A stretch of DNA of 13,011 nucleotides, taken from an uncultured Treponema sp. Lineage in GTDB: Bacteria > Spirochaetota > Spirochaetia > Treponematales > Treponemataceae. Both the position numbers and the translations under genes were made by a program. Under the pieces are notes generated by a model that saw nothing but the letters and a program-made list of their open reading frames with translations, did no database searches and was not told the DNA's origin. Where the stretch lies: positions 1-13,011 of the forward strand of contig CAJPOF010000061.1 of the NCBI GenBank assembly GCA_905372235.1, in the 5' to 3' direction. This document shows, piece after piece, positions 1 to 7,831 of this stretch. Each line of letters opens with the position of its first letter. The stretch's first letter is position 1.

Positions 1-2
1 GA

Positions 3-257
3 TATGGATTTTCTATTGATAGAATCCTTGAGCGAAAAAGTTCTGTGCAGCAGAAAACCCTTGGCCGGGACGGGCGGCTTAAAACCATCGGTTCTGCGTA
101 TTTTGTGAAGGACGGATTTTCGCCTGTCCCTGAGAGGATATGCGTTATCGACGACGTGATGACCACAGGAGCCACGCTCGAAGGAATCGCTGGCGTTCTG
201 AAGGAAAAAGGCGCAAAAGAGGTGTTTGCGGCAACGCTTTTTACAGTGGACAGCTAG
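3..257 (+). CDS. ComF-family phosphoribosyltransferase, C-terminal part (5' end outside window)
   Basis: The frame is open from base 3 with no stop until TAG at 255-257, so this is the 3' end of a gene that begins upstream. The last ~84 residues contain the ComF-type segment around ERKSSVQQKTLGRDGRL and then the PRPP-binding loop IDDVMTTGAT, preceded by hydrophobic ICV as in type I phosphoribosyltransferases. ComF proteins (ComFC/GntX group) are linked to DNA uptake in competent bacteria, but the substrate is usually unknown and I infer only the fold and PRPP binding. A GTG at 45 could be read as a start, but the homologous sequence continues upstream of it, so it is internal. It probably ends its own transcription unit, because a 137-base gap follows. 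Confidence 0.85.
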   Translation, partial: YGFSIDRILERKSSVQQKTLGRDGRLKTIGSAYFVKDGFSPVPERICVIDDVMTTGATLEGIAGVLKEKGAKEVFAATLFTVDS

Positions 258-314
258 AAAAACAATGTTCAGAATTTTTATGAAAAAGGCGCATGAGTTT
301 TTAAGATAAATGAA

Positions 315-343
315 TTGCAAAAGAGGTGATTTCGGTGTATTCT
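315..343 (+). promoter_or_regulatory. Weak sigma70-like promoter candidate upstream of cheW
   Basis: TTGCAA at 315-320 and TATTCT at 338-343 are separated by 17 bases; each matches the sigma70 consensus at four of six positions. The gap 258-394 between the comF-like gene and cheW is A+T-rich, has no reading frame of its own, and is the only sizeable gap before the tight gene string, so a promoter here is expected. A good Shine-Dalgarno AAGGAG lies at 384-389, five bases before the cheW ATG. No clear terminator for the upstream gene is visible. Confidence 0.3.
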
Positions 344-394
344 ATATGTTGTAATAAAATCTGTAAAAATTTGAGGATTTTTTAAGGAGTTTTT

Positions 395-871
395 ATGGCA
401 GATGATGTGCAGTTTCAGTTGGTAACGTTTAAGCTTGGCGAAGAATTGTACGGAGTTAACATAATGGATGTTAAGGAAATCGTAAAGATTCAGAGGATCC
501 GGGCTATCCCAAATGCTCCTTACTACATGATCGGAATATTGAATCTTCGAGGGCAGATAATACCTATCATCGACCTGCATAGACGGTTTCATATAGGCGA
601 AAAAGACGGCAGCGTAGAACTGGACGAACTTGAAAGCGGATTTGTGATTCTTAATATTTCCGGAATGCAGATGGGAATCATCATCGACAAGGTGTCCCGT
701 GTTGTTCAGGTTCACCAGACCGAAGTTCAGGAGCCGCCGCAGATGATGGGTGGAATAGGCTCCGAATACATAACGGGTGTTGTAAGAAAAGATGAAGGCT
801 ATCTTATAATGCTTGACACGGCTAAACTTTTTGATCCGAAAGAACTGCAGAGAATCATAAAAAGACAGTAG
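395..871 (+). CDS. cheW: Chemotaxis coupling protein CheW
   Basis: CheW is a cytoplasmic adaptor that links methyl-accepting chemoreceptors to the histidine kinase CheA in the receptor array. The 158-residue product has the normal CheW length and is a single CheW domain: start FQLVTFKLGEELYGVNI (residues 7-23), VKEIVKI (26-32), the diagnostic GILNLRGQIIPIIDL (47-61) with conserved Arg52, the VDELESGF-type hinge replaced by LDELESGF, and IIIDKVSRVVQV later. The ATG has AAGGAG five bases upstream. The next gene starts two bases after the stop, so cheW is the first gene of the likely operon. cheA, cheX or cheY are not beside it, which suggests a second, free-standing cheW copy rather than the main che operon. 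Family assignment is firm; which receptors it serves cannot be read here. Confidence 0.95.
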   Translation: MADDVQFQLVTFKLGEELYGVNIMDVKEIVKIQRIRAIPNAPYYMIGILNLRGQIIPIIDLHRRFHIGEKDGSVELDELESGFVILNISGMQMGIIIDKVSRVVQVHQTEVQEPPQMMGGIGSEYITGVVRKDEGYLIMLDTAKLFDPKELQRIIKRQ

Positions 872-873
872 TT

Positions 874-2007
874 ATGATACGAAATTACAGCACTACTATC
901 CGCAGAAAGGAGATGGACGCAGTCTTGACCTGTATGGTTGACGAAAAAATCGGTCCAGGCGACTTGAATTCTAGGTTCATCCAGCAGGTAAAAGTGTCGT
1001 TCGGATGCGACGGGGCGGTTGCTCTCCGGACTCCTGAGACTGCGTTGAAATGTGCGCTTAAAGCCATCGGTTTTGAGGACGGCGGAACGATTATGATTTC
1101 CGCCCTTGCTCCATCGTGGCAGTTGCTTGCTGTAGAATCCTTGGGGTATAAGCCGCTTGTTCTTGATGTGGAAGATTCCACAGGGCTTGTTAATGCGGAA
1201 ATCGTTCAGCGTGGGATAAACCACGGAGGTCGCCTCTTACTTCTCCATGAGTCGATGGGGATTCTTCCCAATATGGAAGAACTTGTGGCTTTTAATATTC
1301 CGATTATCGAAGACATTTCCATGAGTGCGGGCGCGCTTGTTCCGGCGGAAGACGGCGGCGCAAATCAGTCAAAGCCTTCTATTGCCGGAAGTTTTGGAGT
1401 ATATTCTATTCTCTGCCTTGAGGAACGGGACGTGATAACTGCTGGCGGCGGGGCGGTCCTTATTGCGCCCGGCTTACGAAAATGGACGGTGCTTAAAAAA
1501 ATTACCGATGAACTTTCAGCGACGGAACTTCTTCCCGATATAAATTGTGCGTTGGCGTGGATTCAGCTAAAAGAATTCAATAAGAATGAGGAAGCCAGAA
1601 AGAGGATTTTTTCGCTTTACGAACAGGCGTGTATGTCGGGAAGGCACAAAATGTTTTCACGGAAAAACAATCCCGGTCTTCTTCCTTCGGCTGTTAATGA
1701 TAAAAATGAAGAAAAAGAGACTTCTAATGAAGACGATTTTCCTCTTGATTACACGTCCACCATGTCATCTTTTCCGCTTGTTTTGGCAAGTCCCTTCAAG
1801 GATGTGAAGCAGTACGCCGCCAAAAAAAACATAGAAATATCTCTTGCATATGAGGATTCAGTTATCGCAAAAAACGAGGAGGCTTTTTCGGCTACCTGTA
1901 TCAGGGCAAAGTCATTGTATTTGCGTTGCGCCCTTTTTCCGTTATATCCTCGCCTTTCAAAAAGTCAGGTCGCAAAGATAGCAAAAGTTTTGGGGACACT
2001 TCCCTGA
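874..2007 (+). CDS. DegT/DnrJ/EryC1/StrS-fold protein lacking the PLP lysine
   Basis: The family consists of PLP-dependent sugar aminotransferases (and a few dehydratases). The 377-residue product follows that fold from end to end: N-terminal IRRKEMDAVLTCMVDEKIGPG (residues 9-29), a DGAVALRTPETALKCALKA segment (46-64) like the family's AVAVSSGTAALHLAL, IIEDISMSAGA (144-154) with Asp147 where the PLP-ring-binding Asp belongs, then GSFGVYS (172-178) and ITAGGGA (188-194). Between the last two the family has a lysine that forms the internal aldimine; here residues 181-185 are CLEER, with no lysine. The C-terminal FPLYPRLSKSQV (355-366) is family-like. Residues ~260-295 are an acidic, low-complexity insertion. 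The Shine-Dalgarno is weak; an alternative ATG at 913 has AAAGGAG touching it and would remove family-like residues, so 874 is preferred. It starts two bases after cheW. Likely inactive as an aminotransferase; real function unknown. Confidence 0.8.
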   Translation: MIRNYSTTIRRKEMDAVLTCMVDEKIGPGDLNSRFIQQVKVSFGCDGAVALRTPETALKCALKAIGFEDGGTIMISALAPSWQLLAVESLGYKPLVLDVEDSTGLVNAEIVQRGINHGGRLLLLHESMGILPNMEELVAFNIPIIEDISMSAGALVPAEDGGANQSKPSIAGSFGVYSILCLEERDVITAGGGAVLIAPGLRKWTVLKKITDELSATELLPDINCALAWIQLKEFNKNEEARKRIFSLYEQACMSGRHKMFSRKNNPGLLPSAVNDKNEEKETSNEDDFPLDYTSTMSSFPLVLASPFKDVKQYAAKKNIEISLAYEDSVIAKNEEAFSATCIRAKSLYLRCALFPLYPRLSKSQVAKIAKVLGTLP

Positions 2008-2030
2008 TTTTGTTGGAAGCAAGTTAAAAA

Positions 2031-2876
2031 ATGAAGAAATGTCTTATTGTTGTAAACACTAAAAAAAAAGATTCTCAAAGTTACGGAAAGATGATTTCCG
2101 AATATTTGTCTACCAAAGGAATATTTTCGTCTTTCTACAGTTTTGACGGCTTTTCGGAGGACGACCCGTTTTTGGGAGTGGATTTTGTTGTAACTTTGGG
2201 CGGTGACGGAACGGTTCTTTTTGCCGCAAGGGGCTGCGTTTCAAAAAAAATCCCTGTGTTTGCCGTGAATTTCGGCGAATTCGGATTTATAGCAAGTGTC
2301 CAGAAAGACGAATGGAAATCAGAACTGGATAGATTTCTTGACGGAAAATCCATAGTGGAAGAGCGGAGCATGCTTCAGGCGGCTCTTCTTGCGGGAGACG
2401 AAAAGAGGCTGTTTTCTTCAAGCGGTTTGAATGATGTTGTGATATGCGCAAAGTCTGCGGCAAGTACAATCAGCCTTGAGGTTACATATAACGAGATTCC
2501 GCTCGGACGTTTCAAGTCCGATGGCGTTATCGTAAGCACCGCCACAGGTTCTACGGCGTATTCGGCTTCCGCAGGAGGGCCTATAATCGATCCTGAAATG
2601 GATGCGTTTGTGCTTACTCCGATAAATTCTTTTTCACTGTCTGCTCGCCCGCTCGTATTAAGTCCGAAAGGGGAACTTAGGGTGCGTGTTCTTCCTTCTC
2701 GCCAAAGCAATGTGATAATAATCGTGGACGGGCAGCGCCCGTTCGACCTTAGGGAAGGCGACGTGGTAAAAGTCCGCCGCATTTCCGACAGATTCAGGCT
2801 TGTGGGTGGCTCTACCGAAGGATTTTACGATGCACTTCGCTCAAAATTGAACTGGTCGGGAGGTCCTCATGCTTGA
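2031..2876 (+). CDS. nadK: NAD kinase
   Basis: NadK phosphorylates NAD to NADP in the cytosol, the only de novo source of NADP. The 281-residue product has the full family pattern: GGDGT at 57-61 in VVTLGGDGTVLFAAR, NFGEFGFIA (80-88) matching the NxGxxGF block, LNDVVI (133-138), FKSDGVIVSTATGSTAYS (161-178), which is the diagnostic DGxxxxTxTGSTAYS block, SAGGPIIDP (180-188), and VDGQ (232-235). Length is usual for bacterial NadK. The start ATG is 23 bases after the DegT-like gene with only a weak Shine-Dalgarno. Its last eight bases overlap recN, which suggests coupled translation. An uninterrupted run of nine A lies at 2061-2069, codons 11-13. Confidence 0.96.
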   Translation: MKKCLIVVNTKKKDSQSYGKMISEYLSTKGIFSSFYSFDGFSEDDPFLGVDFVVTLGGDGTVLFAARGCVSKKIPVFAVNFGEFGFIASVQKDEWKSELDRFLDGKSIVEERSMLQAALLAGDEKRLFSSSGLNDVVICAKSAASTISLEVTYNEIPLGRFKSDGVIVSTATGSTAYSASAGGPIIDPEMDAFVLTPINSFSLSARPLVLSPKGELRVRVLPSRQSNVIIIVDGQRPFDLREGDVVKVRRISDRFRLVGGSTEGFYDALRSKLNWSGGPHA

Positions 2877-4578
2877 AAATCTTTCCATAAAGGATTTTGC
2901 GATAATCGCATCGGAAAATATAGAATTCGAAAATGGATTTACTGTTCTTTCCGGTGAGACTGGAGCCGGAAAATCTATTCTTATCGGGGCGCTTTCGTTT
3001 TTGCTCGGAGAAAAGGCGGACGTTTCTCAGATACGTTCGGGTTGCGCCGAAGCCAGCGTGAGCGGTTCGTTTTTTATTGAAAAAAACGTTTCCAAGGATG
3101 CCGAAAATTGGCTTGAAGAACACGGCATTGAAATGGAGGAAAGGCGGATTCTTTTGCGCCGGTTTATTCGCAGCAACGGAAAAACTGGGGCGTTCATAGG
3201 AAATTCGGCTGTTACCAGAAGCGACCTTGCGGATTTTTCGTCTTTTTTGGTGGATATTCACGGTCAGCACCAACATCAGTCGTTGATGAAAGTTTCCGAA
3301 CACAGAAAATTCTTGGATTCAAGGGCGGGCATTGTTTCTGATGTCGAAAAATTCACGGAACTTTATACGCGCCTTGTAGAAACCAGAAAAAATCTTGAGC
3401 GGCTTGAAAATTCCGCTGTTGACAGGGAACGCAAACTTGAAATATACGGTTTTGCGGTGAAAGAAATTTCGGAGGCAAGGCTAGAGGCAGGCGAGGATGA
3501 GAGACTGGAGGAAGAGGAAAGTCGTCTTTCTTCATACGAAAAACTTTATTCTGCCGTGGATTCTATAACGACCGTGCTTGACGGAGATGACGGCGGAGTT
3601 ATTTCTCTTTTAAAAAAAGCAAGAAAGGAAAGTGCCTACGCCTCGAATCTTGACAAGAGCCTTGTTTCGCTTGACTCAAGGCTTGAGTCGTCTTTTTATG
3701 AGATTTCCGATATCGCTGAAGAATTTTCTTCATATTCCGAACGACTTATATACGATCCGGCTCATCTTTCCGAAGTGCAGGAACGCCTTTCATTGATATA
3801 TAACCTGAAAAAAAAATACGCAAGTTCTTCTTCCGCTCCGTTGAGTGAAGTTTTCGACTATCTTGAGGACGCAAAAAGGCAGCTTGAAAATTTGGAAAAA
3901 GGCACTGAAAACAAAGACGCTTTGGAAGCGGAAAAAAAGATTCTTGAAAAGCAGGTGTACATCGCCGCAAAGGAAATATCTAAAAAAAGGAAGGCGGTCG
4001 CCGATTCTCTTTCAGGCGAGGTCGCAGAAATCCTTGACAAACTTGGAATGAAAGGCTCTCGTTTTGGAGTAAGCCTTATAGAAAAAAGCGGAAACGATGT
4101 TGAGCAGAAATGCGGTCCGTACGGGATGGACGACGTGGAATTTCTTATAAGTGCAAACCAAGGCTCTCCGCTTCAGCCGCTGGCAAAAATCGCAAGCGGC
4201 GGCGAGTTGAGCCGTGTGATGCTTGCGCTGAAGACGATATTTTCAAAGAATGATCCTGTGGGGACTATGGTCTTTGACGAGATAGACACCGGAATCGGCG
4301 GGGAAGTCGCGGTTCAGGTTGGGGAACATTTGAGGAAACTTTCCAAGAACAAGCAGATTTTCTGTATAACCCACCTAGCCAGCATCGCGGTTTATGCCGA
4401 TAATCAGATAAGAATCAGGAAGGCGGTTACTGAAGGAAAAACCGAATCTTCAGTTGAGCCTGTGAAGGGCGAGGGAAGGGTTCACGAGATTGCCCGAATG
4501 CTTTCAGGCGATGCGGAAAGCCCCGAATCCCTTGAACACGCAAGAGCCATGCTCGAAAAATATTCGGGTTCGATGTAG
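2869..4578 (+). CDS. recN: DNA double-strand break repair ATPase RecN
   Basis: RecN is an SMC-like ATPase that acts at DNA double-strand breaks early in RecA-dependent repair. The 569-residue product has the classic layout: N-terminal half-ATPase with Walker A GETGAGKS (29-36) and the RecN block DIHGQHQHQ (129-137), a central charged coiled-coil stretch (~160-385), and a C-terminal half-ATPase with ABC signature ASGGELSRVMLALK (442-455), Walker B MVFDEIDTGIGG (467-478) and H-loop CITHLA (499-504). The length matches the family. GGGAGG at 2858-2863 lies five bases before the ATG, inside the end of nadK, with an eight-base gene overlap. No LexA-type box is evident in the overlap, so it is probably transcribed with the operon. 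Confidence 0.96.
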   Translation: MLENLSIKDFAIIASENIEFENGFTVLSGETGAGKSILIGALSFLLGEKADVSQIRSGCAEASVSGSFFIEKNVSKDAENWLEEHGIEMEERRILLRRFIRSNGKTGAFIGNSAVTRSDLADFSSFLVDIHGQHQHQSLMKVSEHRKFLDSRAGIVSDVEKFTELYTRLVETRKNLERLENSAVDRERKLEIYGFAVKEISEARLEAGEDERLEEEESRLSSYEKLYSAVDSITTVLDGDDGGVISLLKKARKESAYASNLDKSLVSLDSRLESSFYEISDIAEEFSSYSERLIYDPAHLSEVQERLSLIYNLKKKYASSSSAPLSEVFDYLEDAKRQLENLEKGTENKDALEAEKKILEKQVYIAAKEISKKRKAVADSLSGEVAEILDKLGMKGSRFGVSLIEKSGNDVEQKCGPYGMDDVEFLISANQGSPLQPLAKIASGGELSRVMLALKTIFSKNDPVGTMVFDEIDTGIGGEVAVQVGEHLRKLSKNKQIFCITHLASIAVYADNQIRIRKAVTEGKTESSVEPVKGEGRVHEIARMLSGDAESPESLEHARAMLEKYSGSM

Positions 4579-4601
4579 AAAGAACAGAGAGGAATAAAAA
4601 T

Positions 4602-5405
4602 ATGGCGAAAATTTCCGAAGAAAGCAGACTGGAACTTGCCGAGGCGGTAAAACCGTATCAGTCAAAGATAGCCGTCCTGTTGGCGCAGGAAAAGTCGGTT
4701 CTCAGTTCGCTTAGTTCAAAAGATCCTATGACCCCATACAAGAAAATAGAGCTATGCGAAAGCATGATTTTTATCTCCACGCTGTACATGGCGCAGAACG
4801 AACTTTCGCTTAAACTTATTGGGGTCAAAAACAACGATGCTTTGAACGATGCAAGAAAGATCATCTACAAGGCGATAATCTATCTTGAAGACATAGTTAC
4901 TAACACCATAGACATTCCGTATTCGGATTTGAGCAAGTGCTACGAAAAAGTAAAGGATATATCCGTTGAAAAACGTTACTATCTTGTACGTAAACTCGGT
5001 CTTTCCATAAATATGCTTGAAGAGGCGTTCGGCGACAACAGCAAATGGAAATGGTCGTTCGTGGAACTGAAAGGACGTTTTGTGGTTGTTGCGAAAAATT
5101 ATGTAGATATGCGCAAGGCTGAAAAGGACTTTAAAGACCCCAGCTGCGATGATTATGAAACGACTGTCCTTTACATGAGGATGATAGCGAAACTGCTTGA
5201 GACCAGCGCAGCCGAATATCGGGACAAATACGAACTTTCCACAAGACGTATCGACGATATGCGCAATGGCATAAAATTCCTTCTTGCGCGCCACAAACTG
5301 GCTCTTGTTCTAAGGGACGTAAAAACCGCGGAAGAAATAAAGAAAAAGGCTCTTGTTTGGAAGGACAAGATGAACGCCGACCAGAAATCGGGTTCTTCAA
5401 GGTAG
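4602..5405 (+). CDS. Helical cytoplasmic protein of unknown function
   Basis: I do not recognise this 267-residue protein. GAGAGGA at 4587-4593 is a good Shine-Dalgarno eight bases before the ATG, and it fits in the operon with gaps of 23 bases from recN and three bases to the HD gene, so it is a real gene. There is no signal peptide or membrane span. The sequence is rich in charged residues and in Leu, Ile, Lys and Glu, with long amphipathic stretches (for example 60-110 and 190-260), and contains few Gly or Pro, suggesting an almost all-alpha protein. A short aromatic block, KWKWSFVELKGRFVVVAKNY, near residues 147-166 is the most distinctive part. The C-terminus is a basic tail. Probably lineage-restricted to treponemes; a partner for RecN or the HD protein is possible but unsupported. 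Confidence 0.85.
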   Translation: MAKISEESRLELAEAVKPYQSKIAVLLAQEKSVLSSLSSKDPMTPYKKIELCESMIFISTLYMAQNELSLKLIGVKNNDALNDARKIIYKAIIYLEDIVTNTIDIPYSDLSKCYEKVKDISVEKRYYLVRKLGLSINMLEEAFGDNSKWKWSFVELKGRFVVVAKNYVDMRKAEKDFKDPSCDDYETTVLYMRMIAKLLETSAAEYRDKYELSTRRIDDMRNGIKFLLARHKLALVLRDVKTAEEIKKKALVWKDKMNADQKSGSSR

Positions 5406-5408
5406 CGG

Positions 5409-6644
5409 GTGCCTGGAATCATGCTTGACAAAAAATTTGCGTATAAAATTTTCGAGGCGTTTTCTATTCAAAGGTGGACGGATTTGGTTCGTCCCTTTGA
5501 CATTGTGGAGATGGACAAAGCCGGCGAAAAAATGGTGCTTTCTTACATAATCGGAAAGGCAGAGGAAGCGGAAGGCAGGTACGTTGACTGGACATGGATA
5601 ATACACGCCTCGCTTTTTGAACTTTTGCGTAAAATCGCGTTGTGCGACATAAAAGCGCCCGTTCAGTCGATGCTCCAAAAAGAATATCCCGACGAATACA
5701 TGAGGTTGAACGAGTGGGTGCTGAACCAATACGAACCCATGCTTTCGGATAGCGACTTGTTCGAAAAATTTTCGCTTTACATTGAACATAAATCCGGGAG
5801 AAGAGCCTTGCCCGAAAACAAAAAACTTTCGGAGCGGATTTTTTCTGCGGCGCATAAATATGCTTCAATGCGGGAACTTTCCATGCTCAGCGTGGTGAAC
5901 GAACCTATGAGGTACGAGAAAATCCGTAGGGAACTTCAGGCGGAATTAAACTCGTTTACGGATCTTTCGGGCGTTCGCCTTTTGTTAAACGAGCCGCGTT
6001 CCTTTGAGTTTATTCTTAAAATCGAGCAGCTAAGGTTTCAGGTAAGGTGGAATCAGACCCCAAGGATTCCGGAAACTACCGTGCTTGGACATTGCTTTTT
6101 TGTCGCCATAATCACATTGCTTTTGTGCCGTTCGGGAAAAAATGAGATGTGCGATTTTCGTGTGGTGAACAATTATTTTTGCGCCCTGTTCCATGACCTT
6201 CCTGAGGCTGTTACAAGGGACATCATCTCGCCTGTAAAGACTGCGACCGACGGACTTCCGAACATAGTCAAAAAAATCGAGGATCGCATAGTTGCGAATG
6301 AGCTTCTTCCGCTCATGGAAAGTTATTTTTCCAACGACCTGATGTATTATACTTCCGATGAATTTTCAAACAGAATCCTGGATTCGGACGGAAAAGTAAG
6401 GCACGTAACTTACGAGGAACTGAACGAAAAATACAACGACAAAAAATATTTTCCTGTGGACGGACGGCTTGTCCGTGTTGCCGACCATCTTTCTGCGCTT
6501 ATGGAGGCAGACAGTTCCATAAGGCACGGGATAACGTCGGAACATCTGGAGTTGGGAAGGAAAGGCATGCTCGAGCATTACGTTCCGGGCGAACTTATAA
6601 ACGGCGTTGACGCAGGAAAACTTTTTAGGGACATAGCCGGCTGA
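5409..6644 (+). CDS. YfbR-like HD-domain phosphohydrolase with N-terminal extension
   Basis: HD-domain proteins of the YfbR group hydrolyse 5'-deoxynucleotides and use divalent metals. The 411-residue product has that domain in its C-terminal half: RW (213-214), HCFFVA with His228, FHDLPEAVTRDIISPVK (261-277) with His262, Asp263 and Glu266, and VRVADHLSA with Asp359. These match the H...HDxxE...D metal and base positions of YfbR, so an active phosphohydrolase is expected. Residues 1-200 have no recognised domain; YfbR itself is only about half this length. The GTG start at 5409 has AAGG six bases upstream; an ATG at 5421 (four residues shorter) is equally possible. It begins three bases after the preceding stop. 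The substrate is inferred only as nucleotide-like. A role in nucleotide-pool control would fit its neighbours nadK and recN. Confidence 0.85.
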   Translation: MPGIMLDKKFAYKIFEAFSIQRWTDLVRPFDIVEMDKAGEKMVLSYIIGKAEEAEGRYVDWTWIIHASLFELLRKIALCDIKAPVQSMLQKEYPDEYMRLNEWVLNQYEPMLSDSDLFEKFSLYIEHKSGRRALPENKKLSERIFSAAHKYASMRELSMLSVVNEPMRYEKIRRELQAELNSFTDLSGVRLLLNEPRSFEFILKIEQLRFQVRWNQTPRIPETTVLGHCFFVAIITLLLCRSGKNEMCDFRVVNNYFCALFHDLPEAVTRDIISPVKTATDGLPNIVKKIEDRIVANELLPLMESYFSNDLMYYTSDEFSNRILDSDGKVRHVTYEELNEKYNDKKYFPVDGRLVRVADHLSALMEADSSIRHGITSEHLELGRKGMLEHYVPGELINGVDAGKLFRDIAG

Positions 6645-6697
6645 TTTTCCCGTTCAAGCGTGTAAATAAAAGGTCTTTTCCTGCCGATAATCTAGCC

Positions 6698-7624
6698 ATG
6701 AAAGACCATATGAGCCTTGGAAAGAAAATCCAATCGATTTTTGTGATTGCGGCGCTGTTTTTTTCTGCGCACTTTCTTTTTGCCGATTCCTCATACACCG
6801 TGAAAAAGGGCGACACTCTTTATTCTATAAGCAGAAAATACCAGATTACAGTTCCCGAACTGAGGGCAGCCAACAATCTTTCCGAAAGCGATGTGCTGAA
6901 GGAAGGCACAAAACTTTTGATTCCGAATGCCGACATAAGAAATGCGGCGGCTCTTTCATCGGGCGATAAAGGGACGAAATCTTCTTCCGGAACAGGAACG
7001 GCTAAGGTAAAGACATACGAAGTGCAGAAGGGAGACACCCTTTACGGAATATCAAGGAAATTCGGAATAAGTCTTGCGGAACTCCTTTCTCTGAATTCCC
7101 TTGAGCCGAATTCCACGATAAAAGTCGGAGAGCGCATAAAAGTTTACGGGGACGCTTCTCCGGTGGCTTCCAAAAATACGGCGGTCGCAAACGGAAACTC
7201 AAAACCGTCGAAAAGTTCAGAAAAAGAAAATACAAGCGTCGCCCAAGTGAAAACCGCCCAGCCTGTAGCCGTCGCACCTTCCGGCGTTACATGGCCGCTT
7301 TCAAATCCTCTTTTAAAAAAGGTGAACGGAAAAGTGAGCGGCGTTCTTCTTACCGGAAAACCTCTTGAGCCTGTAAAAGCTGTACGGGAAGGCACTGTGA
7401 TGTATACGGGGCTTTACCGAGGCTTCGGGGAAGTTGTGTTTGTTCAGTCAAAAACGGGACTTATATATTCATATTCCGGGCTCGGAAAAGTTTCATGCAA
7501 AAAAGGAGACTATGTTACCTCAGGAACGGAACTCGGCACTACAGCAAAAAACGAGCCTTCGATAAAGTTCATGGTGTTCCAAAACGGTATGCCCATAGAC
7601 CCGTATAAAGCACCCAGAGGGTAA
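6698..7624 (+). CDS. Exported LysM protein with degenerate M23/LytM domain
   Basis: This 308-residue envelope protein probably binds peptidoglycan in the periplasm. A signal peptide covers residues 1-29 (basic start, hydrophobic 11-27, cleavage after FLFA). Two LysM domains follow, at ~33-76 (YTVKKGDTLYSISRKY) and ~107-150 (YEVQKGDTLYGISRKF), then a Ser/Lys/Ala-rich linker (~155-195) and an M23-like fold at ~199-304 (WPLSNPL, AVREGTVMYTGLYRGFGEVV, KKGDYVTSGTELGTT, SIKFMVFQNGMPIDP). The zinc ligands are absent: no HxxxxxD before the AVREG block, YSYSGL replaces YAHL, and SIKFMVF replaces the HLHFE motif. This resembles NlpD/EnvC-type LytM proteins, which activate amidases rather than cut peptidoglycan. 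No good Shine-Dalgarno is seen for ATG 6698; ATG 6710 would keep a good signal peptide. It lies 53 bases after the HD gene. Confidence 0.88.
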   Translation: MKDHMSLGKKIQSIFVIAALFFSAHFLFADSSYTVKKGDTLYSISRKYQITVPELRAANNLSESDVLKEGTKLLIPNADIRNAAALSSGDKGTKSSSGTGTAKVKTYEVQKGDTLYGISRKFGISLAELLSLNSLEPNSTIKVGERIKVYGDASPVASKNTAVANGNSKPSKSSEKENTSVAQVKTAQPVAVAPSGVTWPLSNPLLKKVNGKVSGVLLTGKPLEPVKAVREGTVMYTGLYRGFGEVVFVQSKTGLIYSYSGLGKVSCKKGDYVTSGTELGTTAKNEPSIKFMVFQNGMPIDPYKAPRG

Positions 7625-7647
7625 AACATAGAAAGGAAAATTGCCCG

Positions 7648-7673
7648 AACCCTAATAAAAGTTAGGCGTTTTT
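7648..7673 (+). terminator. Weak intrinsic terminator candidate after the LysM gene
   Basis: CCTAA (7651-7655) pairs with TTAGG (7662-7666) across a six-base loop, can be extended by AAC pairing with GTT past one bulged C, and is followed by the tract CGTTTTT. An outer pairing CCGAAC (7645-7650) with GTTCGG (7684-7689) could enclose it. The stem is short, so termination may be partial, but it is well placed 24 bases after the stop codon. Confidence 0.4.
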
Positions 7674-7781
7674 GTATGTTATTGTTCGGAAAAGCAATGG
7701 AAGAAAATGCGCTGGCAGTTACGGAAAGTTTTTTTGTAAGTTTTGAAATTTGCAGCGGAATGTGAACTAAATTTCGGGCTG

Positions 7782-7799
7782 TAAAAACAATTTTATTGT
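7782..7799 (-). terminator. Very weak terminator-like hairpin after the LuxR-type gene; rest of 7674-7831 shows nothing
   Basis: Read on the minus strand, ACAAT and ATTGT flank a three-base AAA loop (7787-7799) and are followed by a short T tract. The stem is only five A/T-rich pairs. It sits 33 bases past the stop codon of the convergent regulator gene. The rest of the ~200-base gap 7625-7831 shows no open frame or clear motif. Confidence 0.25.
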
Positions 7800-7831
7800 C
7801 CTACGATCTCCCTATCCTCGTCGCGCGCTTT

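Noticed and set aside
278..1224. Minus-strand open frames antisense to cheW and the DegT-like gene (278-715, 799-1224)
   Set aside because: They lie opposite strongly family-like genes, have no Shine-Dalgarno sequences and encode sequences without recognisable domains.
874..2007. Treating the DegT-like gene as a pseudogene
   Set aside because: The frame is intact, full length, tightly packed in the operon and keeps the rest of the fold; only the lysine is missing.
6686..6691. GATAAT as a -10 box for the LysM gene
   Set aside because: No -35-like hexamer is at a suitable distance, and the start point would fall at the ATG; co-transcription with the HD gene is simpler.
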